Positions 1 to 11,492 of a DNA stretch of 64,000 nt are shown one piece after another (position 1 is the first letter of the stretch; every line of letters begins with the position of its first letter). The stretch covers positions 186,001 through 250,000 of the forward strand of contig JAKCOZ010000224.1 in the NCBI GenBank assembly GCA_022605955.1, given 5' to 3'. A program made the translations under genes and the position numbers. The notes under the pieces were generated by a model. The model made no database searches. It was not told where the DNA came from and saw only the letters and a list, made by a program, of their open reading frames with translations. The DNA comes from Rallus limicola (taxonomy: Eukaryota > Chordata > Aves > Gruiformes > Rallidae).

Positions 1-404
1 GACAAGCTATGCCTTTCAGTCCTAGCTTCTTTACTTTGGGAGTTATTGCTGGACGTTTAGCATGTTTTGAACTGCAGTCTGCTAGGGCCGAGAAAAGCAC
101 CGTAGGAGGTTCCAGGCATGTTCCCTCTTTCCAGGCAAAGGAAAAGGCTGAGAGCCAAAGAGACAGGGTCTGCTCGTGTGTCCTGTTAGGAGGTTTCAGA
201 CAAGCTATGCCTTTCAGTCCTAGCTTCTTTACTTTGGGAGTTATTGCTGGACGTTTAGCATGTTTTGAACTGCAGTCTGCTAGGGCCGAGAAAAGCACCG
301 TAGGAGGTTCCAGGCATGTTCCCTCTTTCCAGGCAAAGGAAAAGGCTGAGAGCCAAAGCGACAGGGTCTGCTCGTGTGTCCTGTTAGGAGGTTTCAGACA
401 AGCT

Positions 405-602
405 ATGCCTTTCAGGCCTAGCTTCTTTACTTTGGGAGTTATTGCTGGACGTTTAGCATGTTTTGAACTGCAGTCTGCTAGGGCCGAGAAAAGCACCGTA
501 GGAGGTTCCAGGCATGTTCCCTCTTTCCAGGCAAAGGAAAAGGCTGAGAGCCAAAGCGACAGGGTCTGCTCGTGTGTCCTGTTAGGAGGTTTCAGACAAG
601 CT
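405..602 (+). repeat. Representative consensus-like satellite monomer
   Basis: This copy (n = 2) shows the standard unit. In order it carries a short hairpin-capable GCCT-TTC-AGGC near the start (monomer positions 3-13), a PstI-type site, a first GTCTGCT...TAGGAGG block, a pyrimidine tract ending in CAG, a GGCT-GAG-AGCC hairpin-capable element, and a second GTCTGCT...TAGGAGG block. CpG dinucleotides lie at monomer positions 46, 81, 93, 153 and 167. At 198 bp the unit is close to one nucleosome plus linker, as with many satellites. The choice of monomer start is arbitrary, since nothing in the sequence defines a biological unit boundary. Confidence 0.95.
473..602 (+). repeat. Internal imperfect subrepeat pair within the monomer (example copy)
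   Basis: Two related blocks sit inside each 198-bp unit. In this copy TAGGAGGTTCCAGGCA at 499-514 and TAGGAGGTTTCAGACA at 583-598 match at 14 of 16 bases, 84 bp apart. Each is preceded by GTCTGCT (473-479 and 564-570). Each is followed by a pyrimidine-rich stretch ending in TTTCCAGGC or TTTCAGGC, the second lying at the start of the next monomer. The order of three shared motifs suggests that the monomer arose from a duplication of a shorter unit, followed by divergence and small indels. The remainder of the two halves no longer aligns convincingly by eye. Confidence 0.7.
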
Positions 603-998
603 ATGCCTTTCAGGCCTAGCTTCTTTACTTTGGGAGTTATTGCTGGACGTTTAGCATGTTTTGAACTGCAGTCTGCTAGGGCCGAGAAAAGCACCGTAGG
701 AGGTTCCAGGCATGTTCCCTCTTTCCAGGCAAAGGAAAAGGCTGAGAGCCAAAGTGACAGGGTCTGCTCGTGTGTCCTGTTAGGAGGTTTCAGACAAGCT
801 ATGCCTTTCAGGCCTAGCTTCTTTACTTTGGGAGTTATTGCTGGACGTTTAGCATGTTTTGAACTGCAGTCTGCTAGGGCCGAGAAAAGCACCGTAGGAG
901 GTTCCAGGCATGTTCCCTCTTTCCAGGCAAAGGAAAAGGCTGAGAGCCAAAGTGACAGGGTCTGCTCGTGTGTCCTGTTAGGAGGTTTCAGACAAGCT

Positions 999-1790
999 AT
1001 GCCTTTCAGGCCTAGCTTCTTTACTTTGGGAGTTATTGCTGGACGTTTAGCATGTTTTGAATTGCAGTCTGCTAGGGCCGAGAAAAGCACCGTAGGAGGT
1101 TCCAGGCATGTTCCCTCTTTCCAGGCAAAGGAAAAGGCTGAGATCCAAAGTGACAGGGTCTGCTCGTGTGTCCTGTTAGGAGGTTTCAGACAAGCTATGC
1201 CTTTCAGGCCTAGCTTCTTTACTTTGGGAGTTATTGCTGGATGTTTAGCATGTTTTGAACTGCAGTCTGCCAGGGCCGAGAAAAGCACCGTAGGAGGTTC
1301 CAGGCATGTTCCCTCTTTCCAGGCAAAGGAAAAGGCTGAGAGCCAAAGCGACAGGGTCTGCTCGTGTGTCCTGTTAGGAGGTTTCAGACAAGCTATGCCT
1401 TTCAGGCCTAGCTTCTTTACTTTGGGAGTTATTGCTGGACGTTTAGCATGTTTTGAATTGCAGTCTGCTAGGGCCGAGAAAAGCACCGTAGGAGGTTCCA
1501 GGCATGTTCCCTCTTTCCAGGCAAAGGAAAAGGCTGAGATCCAAAGTGACAGGGTCTGCTCGTGTGTCCTGTTAGGAGGTTTCAGACAAGCTATGCCTTT
1601 CAGGCCTAGCTTCTTTACTTTGGGAGTTATTGCTGGATGTTTAGCATGTTTTGAACTGCAGTCTGCCAGGGCCGAGAAAAGCACCGTAGGAGGTTCCAGG
1701 CATGTTCCCTCTTTCCAGGCAAAGGAAAAGGCTGAGAGCCAAAGCGACAGGGTCTGCTCGTGTGTCCTGTTAGGAGGTTTCAGACAAGCT
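999..1790 (+). repeat. Two-monomer duplication (2 x 396 bp)
   Basis: Monomers 5-6 are repeated as monomers 7-8. Monomers 5 and 7 both carry GAATTGCAG instead of GAACTGCAG and GAGATCC instead of GAGAGCC. Monomers 6 and 8 both carry GGATGTTT instead of GGACGTTT and TCTGCCAGG instead of TCTGCTAGG. Four private markers shared at exactly 396 bp spacing show a recent dimer duplication. Confidence 0.92.
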
Positions 1791-2582
1791 ATGCCTTTCA
1801 GGCCTAGCTTCTTTACTTTGGGAGTTATTGCTGGACGTTTAGCATGTTTTGAACTGCAGTCTGCTAGGGCCGAGAAAAGCACCGTAGGAGGTTCCAGGCA
1901 TGTTCCCTCTTTCCAGGCAAAGGAAAAGGCTGAGAGCCAAAGTGACAGGGTCTGCTCGTGTGTCCTGTTAGGAGGTTTCAGACAAGCTATGCCTTTCAGG
2001 CCTAGCTTCTTTACTTTGGGAGTTATTGCTGGACGTTTAGCATGTTTTGAACTGCAGTCTGCTAGGGCCGAGAAAAGCACCGTAGGAGGTTCCAGGCATG
2101 TTCCCTCTTTCCAGGCAAAGGAAAAGGCTGAGAGCCAAAGCGACAGGGTCTGCTCGTGTGTCCTGTTAGGAGGTTTCAGACAAGCTATGCCTTTCAGGCC
2201 TAGCTTCTTTACTTTGGGAGTTATTGCTGGACGTTTAGCATGTTTTGAACTGCAGTCTGCTAGGGCCGAGAAAAGCACCGTAGGAGGTTCCAGGCATGTT
2301 CCCTCTTTCCAGGCAAAGGAAAAGGCTGAGAGCCAAAGTGACAGGGTCTGCTCGTGTGTCCTGTTAGGAGGTTTCAGACAAGCTATGCCTTTCAGGCCTA
2401 GCTTCTTTACTTTGGGAGTTATTGCTGGACGTTTAGCATGTTTTGAACTGCAGTCTGCTAGGGCCGAGAAAAGCACCGTAGGAGGTTCCAGGCATGTTCC
2501 CTCTTTCCAGGCAAAGGAAAAGGCTGAGAGCCAAAGCGACAGGGTCTGCTCGTGTGTCCTGTTAGGAGGTTTCAGACAAGCT

Positions 2583-4958
2583 TTGCCTTTCAGGCCTAGC
2601 TTCTTTACTTTGGGAGTTATTGCTGGACGTTTAGCATGTTTTGAACTGCAGTCTGCTAGGGCCGAGAAAAGCACCGTAGGAGGTTCCAGACATGTTCCCT
2701 CTTTCCAGGCAAAGGAAAAGGCTGAGAGCCAAAGTGACAGGGTCTGCTCGTGTGTCCTGTTAGGAGGTTTCAGACAAGCTATGCCTTTCAGGCCTAGCTT
2801 CTTTACTTTGGGAGTTATTGCTGGACGTTTAGCATGTTTTGAACTGCAGTCTGCTAGGGCCGAGAAAAGCACCGTAGGAGGTTCCAGGCATGTTCCCTCT
2901 TTCCAGGCAAAGGAAAAGGCTGAGAGCCAAAGCGACAGGGTCTGCTCGTGTGTCCTGTTAGGAGGTTTCAGACAAGCTATGCCTTTCAGGCCTAGCTTCT
3001 TTACTTTGGGAGTTATTGCTGGACGTTTAGCATGTTTTGAACTGCAGTCTGCTAGGGCCGAGAAAAGCACCGTAGGAGGTTCCAGGCATGTTCCCTCTTT
3101 CCAGGCAAAGGAAAAGGCTGAGAGCCAAAGTGATAGGGTCTGCTCGTGTGTCCTGTTAGGAGGTTTCAGACAAGCTATGCCTTTCAGGCCTCGCTTCTTT
3201 ACTTTGGGAGTTATTGCTGGACGTTTAGCATGTTTTGAACTGCAGTCTGCTAGGGCCGAGAAAAGCACCGTAGGAGGTTCCAGGCATGTTCCCTCTTTCC
3301 AGGCAAAGGAAAAGGCTGAGAGCCAAAGTGACAGGGTCTGCTCGTGTGTCCTGTTAGGAGGTTTCAGACAAGCTATGCCTTTCAGGCCTAGCTTCTTTAC
3401 TTTGGGAGTTATTGCTGGACGTTTAGCATGTTTTGAACTGCAGTCTGCTAGGGCCGAGAAAAGCACCGTAGGAGGTTCCAGGCATGTTCCCTCTTTCCAG
3501 GCAAAGGAAAAGGCTGAGAGCCAAAGTGACAGGGTCTGCTCGTGTGTCCTGTTAGGAGGTTTCAGACAAGCTATGGCTTTCAGGCCTAGCTTCTTTACTT
3601 TGGGAGTTATTGCTGGACGTTTAGCATGTTTTGAACTGCAGTCTGCTAGGGCCGAGAAAAGCACCGTAGGAGGTTCCAGGCATGTTCCCTCTTTCCAGGC
3701 AAAGGAAAAGGCTGAGAGCCAAAGCGACAGGGTCTGCTCGTGTGTCCTGTTAGGAGGTTTCAGACAAGCTATGCCTTTCAGGCCTAGCTTCTTTACTTTG
3801 GGAGTTATTGCTGGACGTTTAGCATGTTTTGAACTGCAGTCTGCTAGGGCCGAGAAAAGCACCGTAGGAGGTTCCAGGCATGTTCCCTCTTTCCAGGCAA
3901 AGGAAAAGGCTGAGAGCCAAAGTGACAGGGTCTGCTCGTGTGTCCTGTTAGGAGGTTTCAGACAAGCTATGCCTTTCAGGCCTAGCTTCTTTACTTTGGG
4001 AGTTATTGCTGGACGTTTAGCATGTTTTGAACTGCAGTCTGCTAGGGCCGAGAAAAGCACCGTAGGAGGTTCCAGGCATGTTCCCTCTTTCCAGGCAAAG
4101 GAAAAGGCTGAGAGCCAAAGTGACAGGGTCTGCTCGTGTGTCCTGTTAGGAGGTTTCAGACAAGCTATGGCTTTCAGGCCTAGCTTCTTTACTTTGGGAG
4201 TTATTGCTGGACGTTTAGCATGTTTTGAACTGCAGTCTGCTAGGGCCGAGAAAAGCACCGTAGGAGGTTCCAGGCATGTTCCCTCTTTCCAGGCAAAGGA
4301 AAAGGCTGAGAGCCAAAGCGACAGGGTCTGCTCGTGTGTCCTGTTAGGAGGTTTCAGACAAGCTATGCCTTTCAGGCCTAGCTTCTTTACTTTGGGAGTT
4401 ATTGCTGGACGTTTAGCATGTTTTGAACTGCAGTCTGCTAGGGCCGAGAAAAGCACCGTAGGAGGTTCCAGGCATGTTCCCTCTTTCCAGGCAAAGGAAA
4501 AGGCTGAGAGCCAAAGCGACAGGGTCTGCTCGTGTGTCCTGTTAGGAGGTTTCAGACAAGCTATGCCTTTCAGGCCTAGCTTCTTTACTTTGGGAGTTAT
4601 TGCTGGACGTTTAGCATGTTTTGAACTGCAGTCTGCTAGGGCCGAGAAAAGCACCGTAGGAGGTTCCAGGCATGTTCCCTCTTTCCAGGCAAAGGAAAAG
4701 GCTGAGAGCCAAAGTGACAGGGTCTGCTCGTGTGTCCTGTTAGGAGGTTTCAGACAAGCTTTGCCTTTCAGGCCTAGCTTCTTTACTTTGGGAGTTATTG
4801 CTGGACGTTTAGCATGTTTTGAACTGCAGTCTGCTAGGGCCGAGAAAAGCACCGTAGGAGGTTCCAGACATGTTCCCTCTTTCCAGGCAAAGGAAAAGGC
4901 TGAGAGCCAAAGCGACAGGGTCTGCTCGTGTGTCCTGTTAGGAGGTTTCAGACAAGCT
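2583..4958 (+). repeat. Eleven-monomer spaced recurrence of a doubly marked monomer
   Basis: Monomers 13 (2583) and 24 (4761) share two private changes: TTGCCTTTC in place of ATGCCTTTC, and TTCCAGACA in place of TTCCAGGCA. They differ at position 153 (T versus C). The spacing is exactly 11 monomers. Monomers between them do not fully repeat, so this is a remnant of a larger duplication or a conversion event. Confidence 0.7.
3573..4760 (+). repeat. Three-monomer repetition (approximate)
   Basis: Monomers 18 (3573) and 21 (4167) share the rare ATGGCTTTC variant in place of ATGCCTTTC, 594 bp (three monomers) apart. Monomers 19 and 22 differ at position 153, so the two trimers are not fully identical. 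Either later mutation or conversion has occurred, or the shared variant was copied on its own. Confidence 0.65.
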
Positions 4959-7730
4959 ATGCCTTTCAGGCCTAGCTTCTTTACTTTGGGAGTTATTGCT
5001 GGACGTTTAGCATGTTTTGAACTGCAGTCTGCTAGGGCCGAGAAAAGCACCGTAGGAGGTTCCAGGCATGTTCCCTCTTTCCAGGCAAAGGAAAAGGCTG
5101 AGAGCCAAAGTGACAGGGTCTGCTCGTGTGTCCTGTTAGGAGGTTTCAGACAAGCTATGCCTTTCAGGCCTAGCTTCTTTACTTTGGGAGTTATTGCTGG
5201 ACGTTTAGCATGTTTTGAACTGCAGTCTGCTAGGGCCGAGAAAAGCACCGTAGGAGGTTCCAGGCATGTTCCCTCTTTCCAGGCAAAGGAAAAGGCTGAG
5301 AGCCAAAGTGATAGGGTCTGCTCGTGTGTCCTGTTAGGAGGTTTCAGACAAGCTATGCCTTTCAGGCCTAGCTTCTTTACTTTGGGAGTTATTGCTGGAC
5401 GTTTAGCATGTTTTGAACTGCAGTCTGCTAGGGCCGAGAAAAGCACCGTAGGAGGTTCCAGGCATGTTCCCTCTTTCCAGGCAAAGGAAAAGGCTGAGAG
5501 CCAAAGTGATAGGGTCTGCTCGTGTGTCCTGTTAGGAGGTTTCAGACAAGCTATGCCTTTCAGGCCTAGCTTCTTTACTTTGGGAGTTATTGCTGGACGT
5601 TTAGCATGTTTTGAACTGCAGTCTGCTAGGGCCGAGAAAAGCACCGTAGGAGGTTCCAGGCATGTTCCCTCTTTCCAGGCAAAGGAAAAGGCTGAGAGCC
5701 AAAGTGACAGGGTCTGCTCGTGTGTCCTGTTAGGAGGTTTCAGACAAGCTATGCCTTTCAGGCCTAGCTTCTTTACTTTGGGAGTTATTGCTGGACGTTT
5801 AGCATGTTTTGAACTGCAGTCTGCTAGGGCCGAGAAAAGCACCGTAGGAGGTTCCAGGCATGTTCCCTCTTTCCAGGCAAAGGAAAAGGCTGAGAGCCAA
5901 AGTGATAGGGTCTGCTCGTGTGTCCTGTTAGGAGGTTTCAGACAAGCTATGCCTTTCAGGCCTAGCTTCTTTACTTTGGGAGTTATTGCTGGACGTTTAG
6001 CATGTTTTGAACTGCAGTCTGCTAGGGCCGAGAAAAGCACCGTAGGAGGTTCCAGGCATGTTCCCTCTTTCCAGGCAAAGGAAAAGGCTGAGAGCCAAAG
6101 CGACAGGGTCTGCTCGTGTGTCCTGTTAGGAGGTTTCAGACAAGCTATGCCTTTCAGGCCTAGCTTCTTTACTTCGGGAGTTATTGCTGGACGTTTAGCA
6201 TGTTTTGAACTGCAGTCTGCTAGGGCCGAGAAAAGCACCGTAGGAGGTTCCAGGCATGTTCCCTCTTTCCAGGCAAAGGAAAAGGCTGAGAGCCAAAGTG
6301 ATAGGGTCTGCTCGTGTGTCCTGTTAGGAGGTTTCAGACAAGCTATGCCTTTCAGGCCTAGCTTCTTTACTTTGGGAGTTATTGCTGGACGTTTAGCATG
6401 TTTTGAACTGCAGTCTGCTAGGGCCGAGAAAAGCACCGTAGGAGGTTCCAGGCATGTTCCCTCTTTCCAGGCAAAGGAAAAGGCTGAGAGCCAAAGTGAC
6501 AGGGTCTGCTCGTGTGTCCTGTTAGGAGGTTTCAGACAAGCTATGCCTTTCAGGCCTAGCTTCTTTACTTTGGGAGTTATTGCTGGACGTTTAGCATGTT
6601 TTGAACTGCAGTCTGCTAGGGCCGAGAAAAGCACCGTAGGAGGTTCCAGGCATGTTCCCTCTTTCCAGGCAAAGGAAAAGGCTGAGAGCCAAAGTGATAG
6701 GGTCTGCTCGTGTGTCCTGTTAGGAGGTTTCAGACAAGCTATGCCTTTCAGGCCTAGCTTCTTTACTTTGGGAGTTATTGCTGGACGTTTAGCATGTTTT
6801 GAACTGCAGTCTGCTAGGGCCGAGAAAAGCACCGTAGGAGGTTCCAGGCATGTTCCCTCTTTCCAGGCAAAGGAAAAGGCTGAGAGCCAAAGCGACAGGG
6901 TCTGCTCGTGTGTCCTGTTAGGAGGTTTCAGACAAGCTATGCCTTTCAGGCCTAGCTTCTTTACTTTGGGAGTTATTGCTGGACGTTTAGCATGTTTTGA
7001 ACTGCAGTCTGCTAGGGCCGAGAAAAGCACCGTAGGAGGTTCCAGGCATGTTCCCTCTTTCCAGGCAAAGGAAAAGGCTGAGAGCCAAAGTGACAGGGTC
7101 TGCTCGTGTGTCCTGTTAGGAGGTTTCAGACAAGCTATGCCTTTCAGGCCTAGCTTCTTTACTTTGGGAGTTATTGCTGGACGTTTAGCATGTTTTGAAC
7201 TGCAGTCTGCTAGGGCCGAGAAAAGCACCGTAGGAGGTTCCAGGCATGTTCCCTCTTTCCAGGCAAAGGAAAAGGCTGAGAGCCAAAGTGACAGGGTCTG
7301 CTCGTGTGTCCTGTTAGGAGGTTTCAGACAAGCTATGCCTTTCAGGCCTAGCTTCTTTACTTTGGGAGTTATTGCTGGACGTTTAGCATGTTTTGAACTG
7401 CAGTCTGCTAGGGCCGAGAAAAGCACCGTAGGAGGTTCCAGGCATGTTCCCTCTTTCCAGGCAAAGGAAAAGGCTGAGAGCCAAAGTGACAGGGTCTGCT
7501 CGTGTGTCCTGTTAGGAGGTTTCAGACAAGCTATGCCTTTCAGGCCTAGCTTCTTTACTTTGGGAGTTATTGCTGGACGTTTAGCATGTTTTGAACTGCA
7601 GTCTGCTAGGGCCGAGAAAAGCACCGTAGGAGGTTCCAGGCATGTTCCCTCTTTCCAGGCAAAGGAAAAGGCTGAGAGCCAAAGTGATAGGGTCTGCTCG
7701 TGTGTCCTGTTAGGAGGTTTCAGACAAGCT

Positions 7731-10700
7731 ATGCCTTTCAGGCCTAGCTTCTTTACTTTGGGAGTTATTGCTGGACGTTTAGCATGTTTTGAACTGCAGT
7801 CTGCTAGGGCCGAGAAAAGCACCGTAGGAGGTTCCAGGCATGTTCCCTCTTTCCAGGCAAAGGAAAAGGCTGAGAGCCAAAGCGACAGGGTCTGCTCGTG
7901 TGTCCTGTTAGGAGGTTTCAGACAAGCTATGCCTTTCAGGCCTAGCTTCTTTACTTTGGGAGTTATTGCTGGACGTTTAGCATGTTTTGAACTGCAGTCT
8001 GCTAGGGCCGAGAAAAGCACCGTAGGAGGTTCCAGGCATGTTCCCTCTTTCCAGGCAAAGGAAAAGGCTGAGAGCCAAAGTGACAGGGTCTGCTGGTGTG
8101 TCCTGTTAGGAGGTTTCAGACAAGCTATGCCTTTCAGGCCTAGCTTCTTTATTTTGGGAGTTATTGCTGGACGTTTAGCATGTTTTGAACTGCAGTCTGC
8201 TAGGGCCGAGAAAAGCACCGTAGGAGGTTCCAGGCATGTTCCCTCTTTCCAGGCAAAGGAAAAGGCTGAGAGCCAAAGTGACAGGGTCTGCTCGTGTGTC
8301 CTGTTAGGAGGTTTCAGACAAGCTATGCCTTTCAGGCCTAGCTTCTTTACTTTGGGAGTTATTGCTGGACGTTTAGCATGTTTTGAACTGCAGTCTGCTA
8401 GGGCCGAGAAAAGCACCGTAGGAGGTTCCAGGCATGTTCCCTCTTTCCAGGCAAAGGAAAAGGCTGAGAGCCAAAGTGATAGGGTCTGCTCGTGTGTCCT
8501 GTTAGGAGGTTTCAGACAAGCTATGCCTTTCAGGCCTAGCTTCTTTACTTTGGGAGTTATTGCTGGACGTTTAGCATGTTTTGAACTGCAGTCTGCTAGG
8601 GCCGAGAAAAGCACCGTAGGAGGTTCCAGGCATGTTCCCTCTTTCCAGGCAAAGGAAAAGGCTGAGAGCCAAAGTGACAGGGTCTGCTCGTGTGTCCTGT
8701 TAGGAGGTTTCATACAAGCTATGCCTTTCAGGCCTAGCTTCTTTACTTTGGGAGTTATTGCTGGACGTTTAGCATGTTTTGAACTGCAGTCTGCTAGGGC
8801 CGAGAAAAGCACCGTAGGAGGTTCCAGGCATGTTCCCTCTTTACAGGCAAAGGAAAAGGCTGAGAGCCAAAGTGACAGGGTCTGCTCGTGTGTCCTGTTA
8901 GGAGGTTTCAGACAAGCTATGCCTTTCAGGCCTAGCTTCTTTACTTTGGGAGTTATTGCTGGACGTTTAGCATGTTTTGAACTGCAGTCTGCTAGGGCCG
9001 AGAAAAGCACCGTAGGAGGTTCCAGGCATGTTCCCTCTTTCCAGGCAAAGGAAAAGGCTGAGAGCCAAAGTGACAGGGTCTGCTCGTGTGTCCTGTTAGG
9101 AGGTTTCAGACAAGCTATGCCTTTCAGGCCTAGCTTCTTTACTTTGGGAGTTATTGCTGGACATTTAGCATGTTTTGAACTGCAGTCTGCTAGGGCCGAG
9201 AAAAGCACCGTAGGAGGTTCCAGGCATGTTCCCTCTTTCCAGGCAAAGGAAAAGGCTGAGAGCCAAAGTGACAGGGTCTGCTCGTGTGTCCTGTTAGGAG
9301 GTTTCAGACAAGCTATGCCTTTCAGGCCTAGCTTCTTTACTTTGGGAGTTATTGCTGGACGTTTAGCATGTTTTGAACTGCAGTCTGCTAGGGCCGAGAA
9401 AAGCACCGTAGGAGGTTCCAGGCATGTTCCCTCTTTCCAGGCAAAGGAAAAGGCTGAGAGCCAAAGCGACAGGGTCTGCTCGTGTGTCCTGTTAGGAGGT
9501 TTCAGACAAGCTATGCCTTTCAGGCCTAGCTTCTTTACTTTGGGAGTTATTGCTGGACGTTTAGCATGTTTTGAACTGCAGTCTGCTAGGGCCGAGAAAA
9601 GCACCGTAGGAGGTTCCAGGCATGTTCCCTCTTTCCAGGCAAAGGAAAAGGCTGAGAGCCAAAGTGACAGGGTCTGCTCGTGTGTCCTGTTAGGAGGTTT
9701 CAGACAAGCTATGCCTTTCAGGCCTAGCTTCTTTACTTTGGGAGTTATTGCTGGACGTTTAGCATGTTTTGAACTGCAGTCTGCTAGGGCCGAGAAAAGC
9801 ACCGTAGGAGGTTCCAGGCATGTTCCCTCTTTCCAGGCAAAGGAAAAGGCTGAGAGCCAAAGCGACAGGGTCTGCTCGTGTGTCCTGTTAGGAGGTTTCA
9901 GACAAGCTATGCCTTTCAGGCCTCGCTTCTTTACTTTGGGAGTTATTGCTGGACGTTTAGCATGTTTTGAACTGCAGTCTGCTAGGGCCGAGAAAAGCAC
10001 CGTAGGAGGTTCCAGGCATGTTCCCTCTTTCCAGGCAAAGGAAAAGGCTGAGAGCCAAAGTGACAGGGTCTGGTCGTGTGTCCTGTTAGGAGGTTTCAGA
10101 CAAGCTATGCCTTTCAGGCCTAGCTTCTTTACTTTGGGAGTTATTGCTGGACGTTTAGCATGTTTTGAACTGCAGTCTGCTAGGGCCGAGAAAAGCACTG
10201 TAGTTGGTTCCAGGCATGTTCCCTCTTTCCAGGCAAAGGAAAAGGCTGAGAGCCAAAGCGACAGGGTCTGCTCGTGTGTCCTGTTAGGAGGTTTCAGACA
10301 AGCTATGCCTTTCAGGCCTAGCTTCTTTACTTTGGGAGTTATTGCTGGACGTTTAGCATGTTTTGAACTGCAGTCTGCTAGGGCCGAGAAAAGCACTGTA
10401 GTTGGTTCCAGGCATGTTCCCTCTTTCCAGGCAAAGGAAAAGGCTGAGAGCCAAAGCGACAGGGTCTGCTCGTGTGTCCTGTTAGGAGGTTTCAGACAAG
10501 CTATGCCTTTCAGGCCTAGCTTCTTTACTTTGGGAGTTATTGCTGGACGTTTAGCATGTTTTGAACTGCAGTCTGCTAGGGCCGAGAAAAGCACCGTAGG
10601 AGGTTCCAGGCATGTTCCCTCTTTCCAGGCAAAGGAAAAGGCTGAGAGCCAAAGCGACAGGGTCTGCTCGTGTGTCCTGTTAGGAGGTTTCAGACAAGCT

Positions 10701-11492
10701 ATGCCTTTCAGTCCTAGCTTCTTTACTTTGGGAGTTATTGCTGGACGTTTAGCATGTTTTGAACTGCAGTCTGCTAGGGCCGAGAAAAGCACCGTAGGAG
10801 GTTCCAGGCATGTTCCCTCTTTCAAGGCAAAGGAAAAGGCTGAGAGCCAAAGTGATAGGGTCTGCTCGTGTGTCCTGTTAGGAGGTTTCAGACAAGCTAT
10901 GCCTTTCAGGCCTAGCTTCTTTACTTTGGGAGTTATAGCTGGACGTTTAGCATGTTTTGAACTGCAGTCTGCTAGGGCCGAGAAAAGCACCGTAGGAGGT
11001 TCCAGGCATGTTCCCTCTTTCCAGGCAAAGGAAAAGGCTGAGAGCCAAAGCGACAGGGTCTGCTCGTGTGTCCTGTTAGGAGGTTTCAGACAAGCTATGC
11101 CTTTCAGGCCTAGCTTCTTTACTTTGGGAGTTATTGCTGGACGTTTAGCATGTTTTGAACTGCAGTCTGCTAGGGCCGAGAAAAGCACCGTAGGAGGTTC
11201 CAGGCATGTTCCCTCTTTCCAGGCAAAGGAAAAGGCTGAGAGCCAAAGCGACAGGGTCTGCTCGTGTGTCCTGTTAGGAGGTTTTAGACAAGCTATGCCT
11301 TTCAGGCCTAGCTTCTTTACTTTGGGAGTTATTGCTGGACGTTTAGCATGTTTTGAACTGCAGTCTGCTAGGGCCTAGAAAAGCACCGTAGGAGGTTCCA
11401 GGCATGTTCCCTCTTTCCAGGCAAAGGAAAAGGCTGAGAGCCAAAGTGACAGGGTCTGCTCGTGTGTCCTGTTAGGAGGTTTCAGACAAGCT
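7731..11492 (+). repeat. HOR family B, copy 1 (19 monomers)
   Basis: Monomers 39-57. Their pattern at positions 153/156 (C,T,T,T-with-GAT,T,T,T,T,C,T,C, then an A16C monomer) is repeated exactly by monomers 58-69. Markers near the right end recur at +3762 bp: TTTACAGG in monomer 44, TAGTTGG in monomer 52, CAGTCC in monomer 54, GTTATAGC in monomer 55, TTTTAGAC at the end of monomer 56, and CCTAG in place of CCGAG in monomer 57. This copy lacks the GAACTGTAG change of later copies, which suggests that change arose after the first duplication. Confidence 0.9.

Larger units (their letters stand above)
1..7730 (+). repeat. Left segment: mostly unordered monomers with small duplications
   Basis: This stretch holds a partial monomer and then monomers 0-38. 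Most are near-consensus and differ mainly at monomer positions 153 (C/T) and 156 (C/T). No long HOR is evident. Short local duplications are described separately. Two monomers (0 and 1) carry the CAGTCC variant that recurs in HOR families B and C. No gene, RNA or mobile element is visible. Confidence 0.85.

Noticed and set aside
407..417. GCCT-TTC-AGGC and GGCT-GAG-AGCC hairpins as terminators or RNA elements
   Set aside because: The stems are only four base pairs and have no T-tract. They are too short to support a functional call.
499..514. RNA polymerase III B box (GGTTC...) suggesting a tRNA-derived repeat
   Set aside because: Only GGTTC matches. The following GANTCC part is absent, and no convincing A box sits at the right distance.
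405..602. CENP-B box
   Set aside because: The consensus has no TTCG or CGAA core on either strand. One TTCGGGAG near 6173 is a single variant without the rest of the box.
583..602. Shine-Dalgarno-like AGGAGG upstream of ATG
   Set aside because: TTAGGAGG lies roughly 18 bases before each ATG, too far for a normal ribosome binding site. The array has eukaryotic satellite properties, so bacterial translation signals are not meaningful here.
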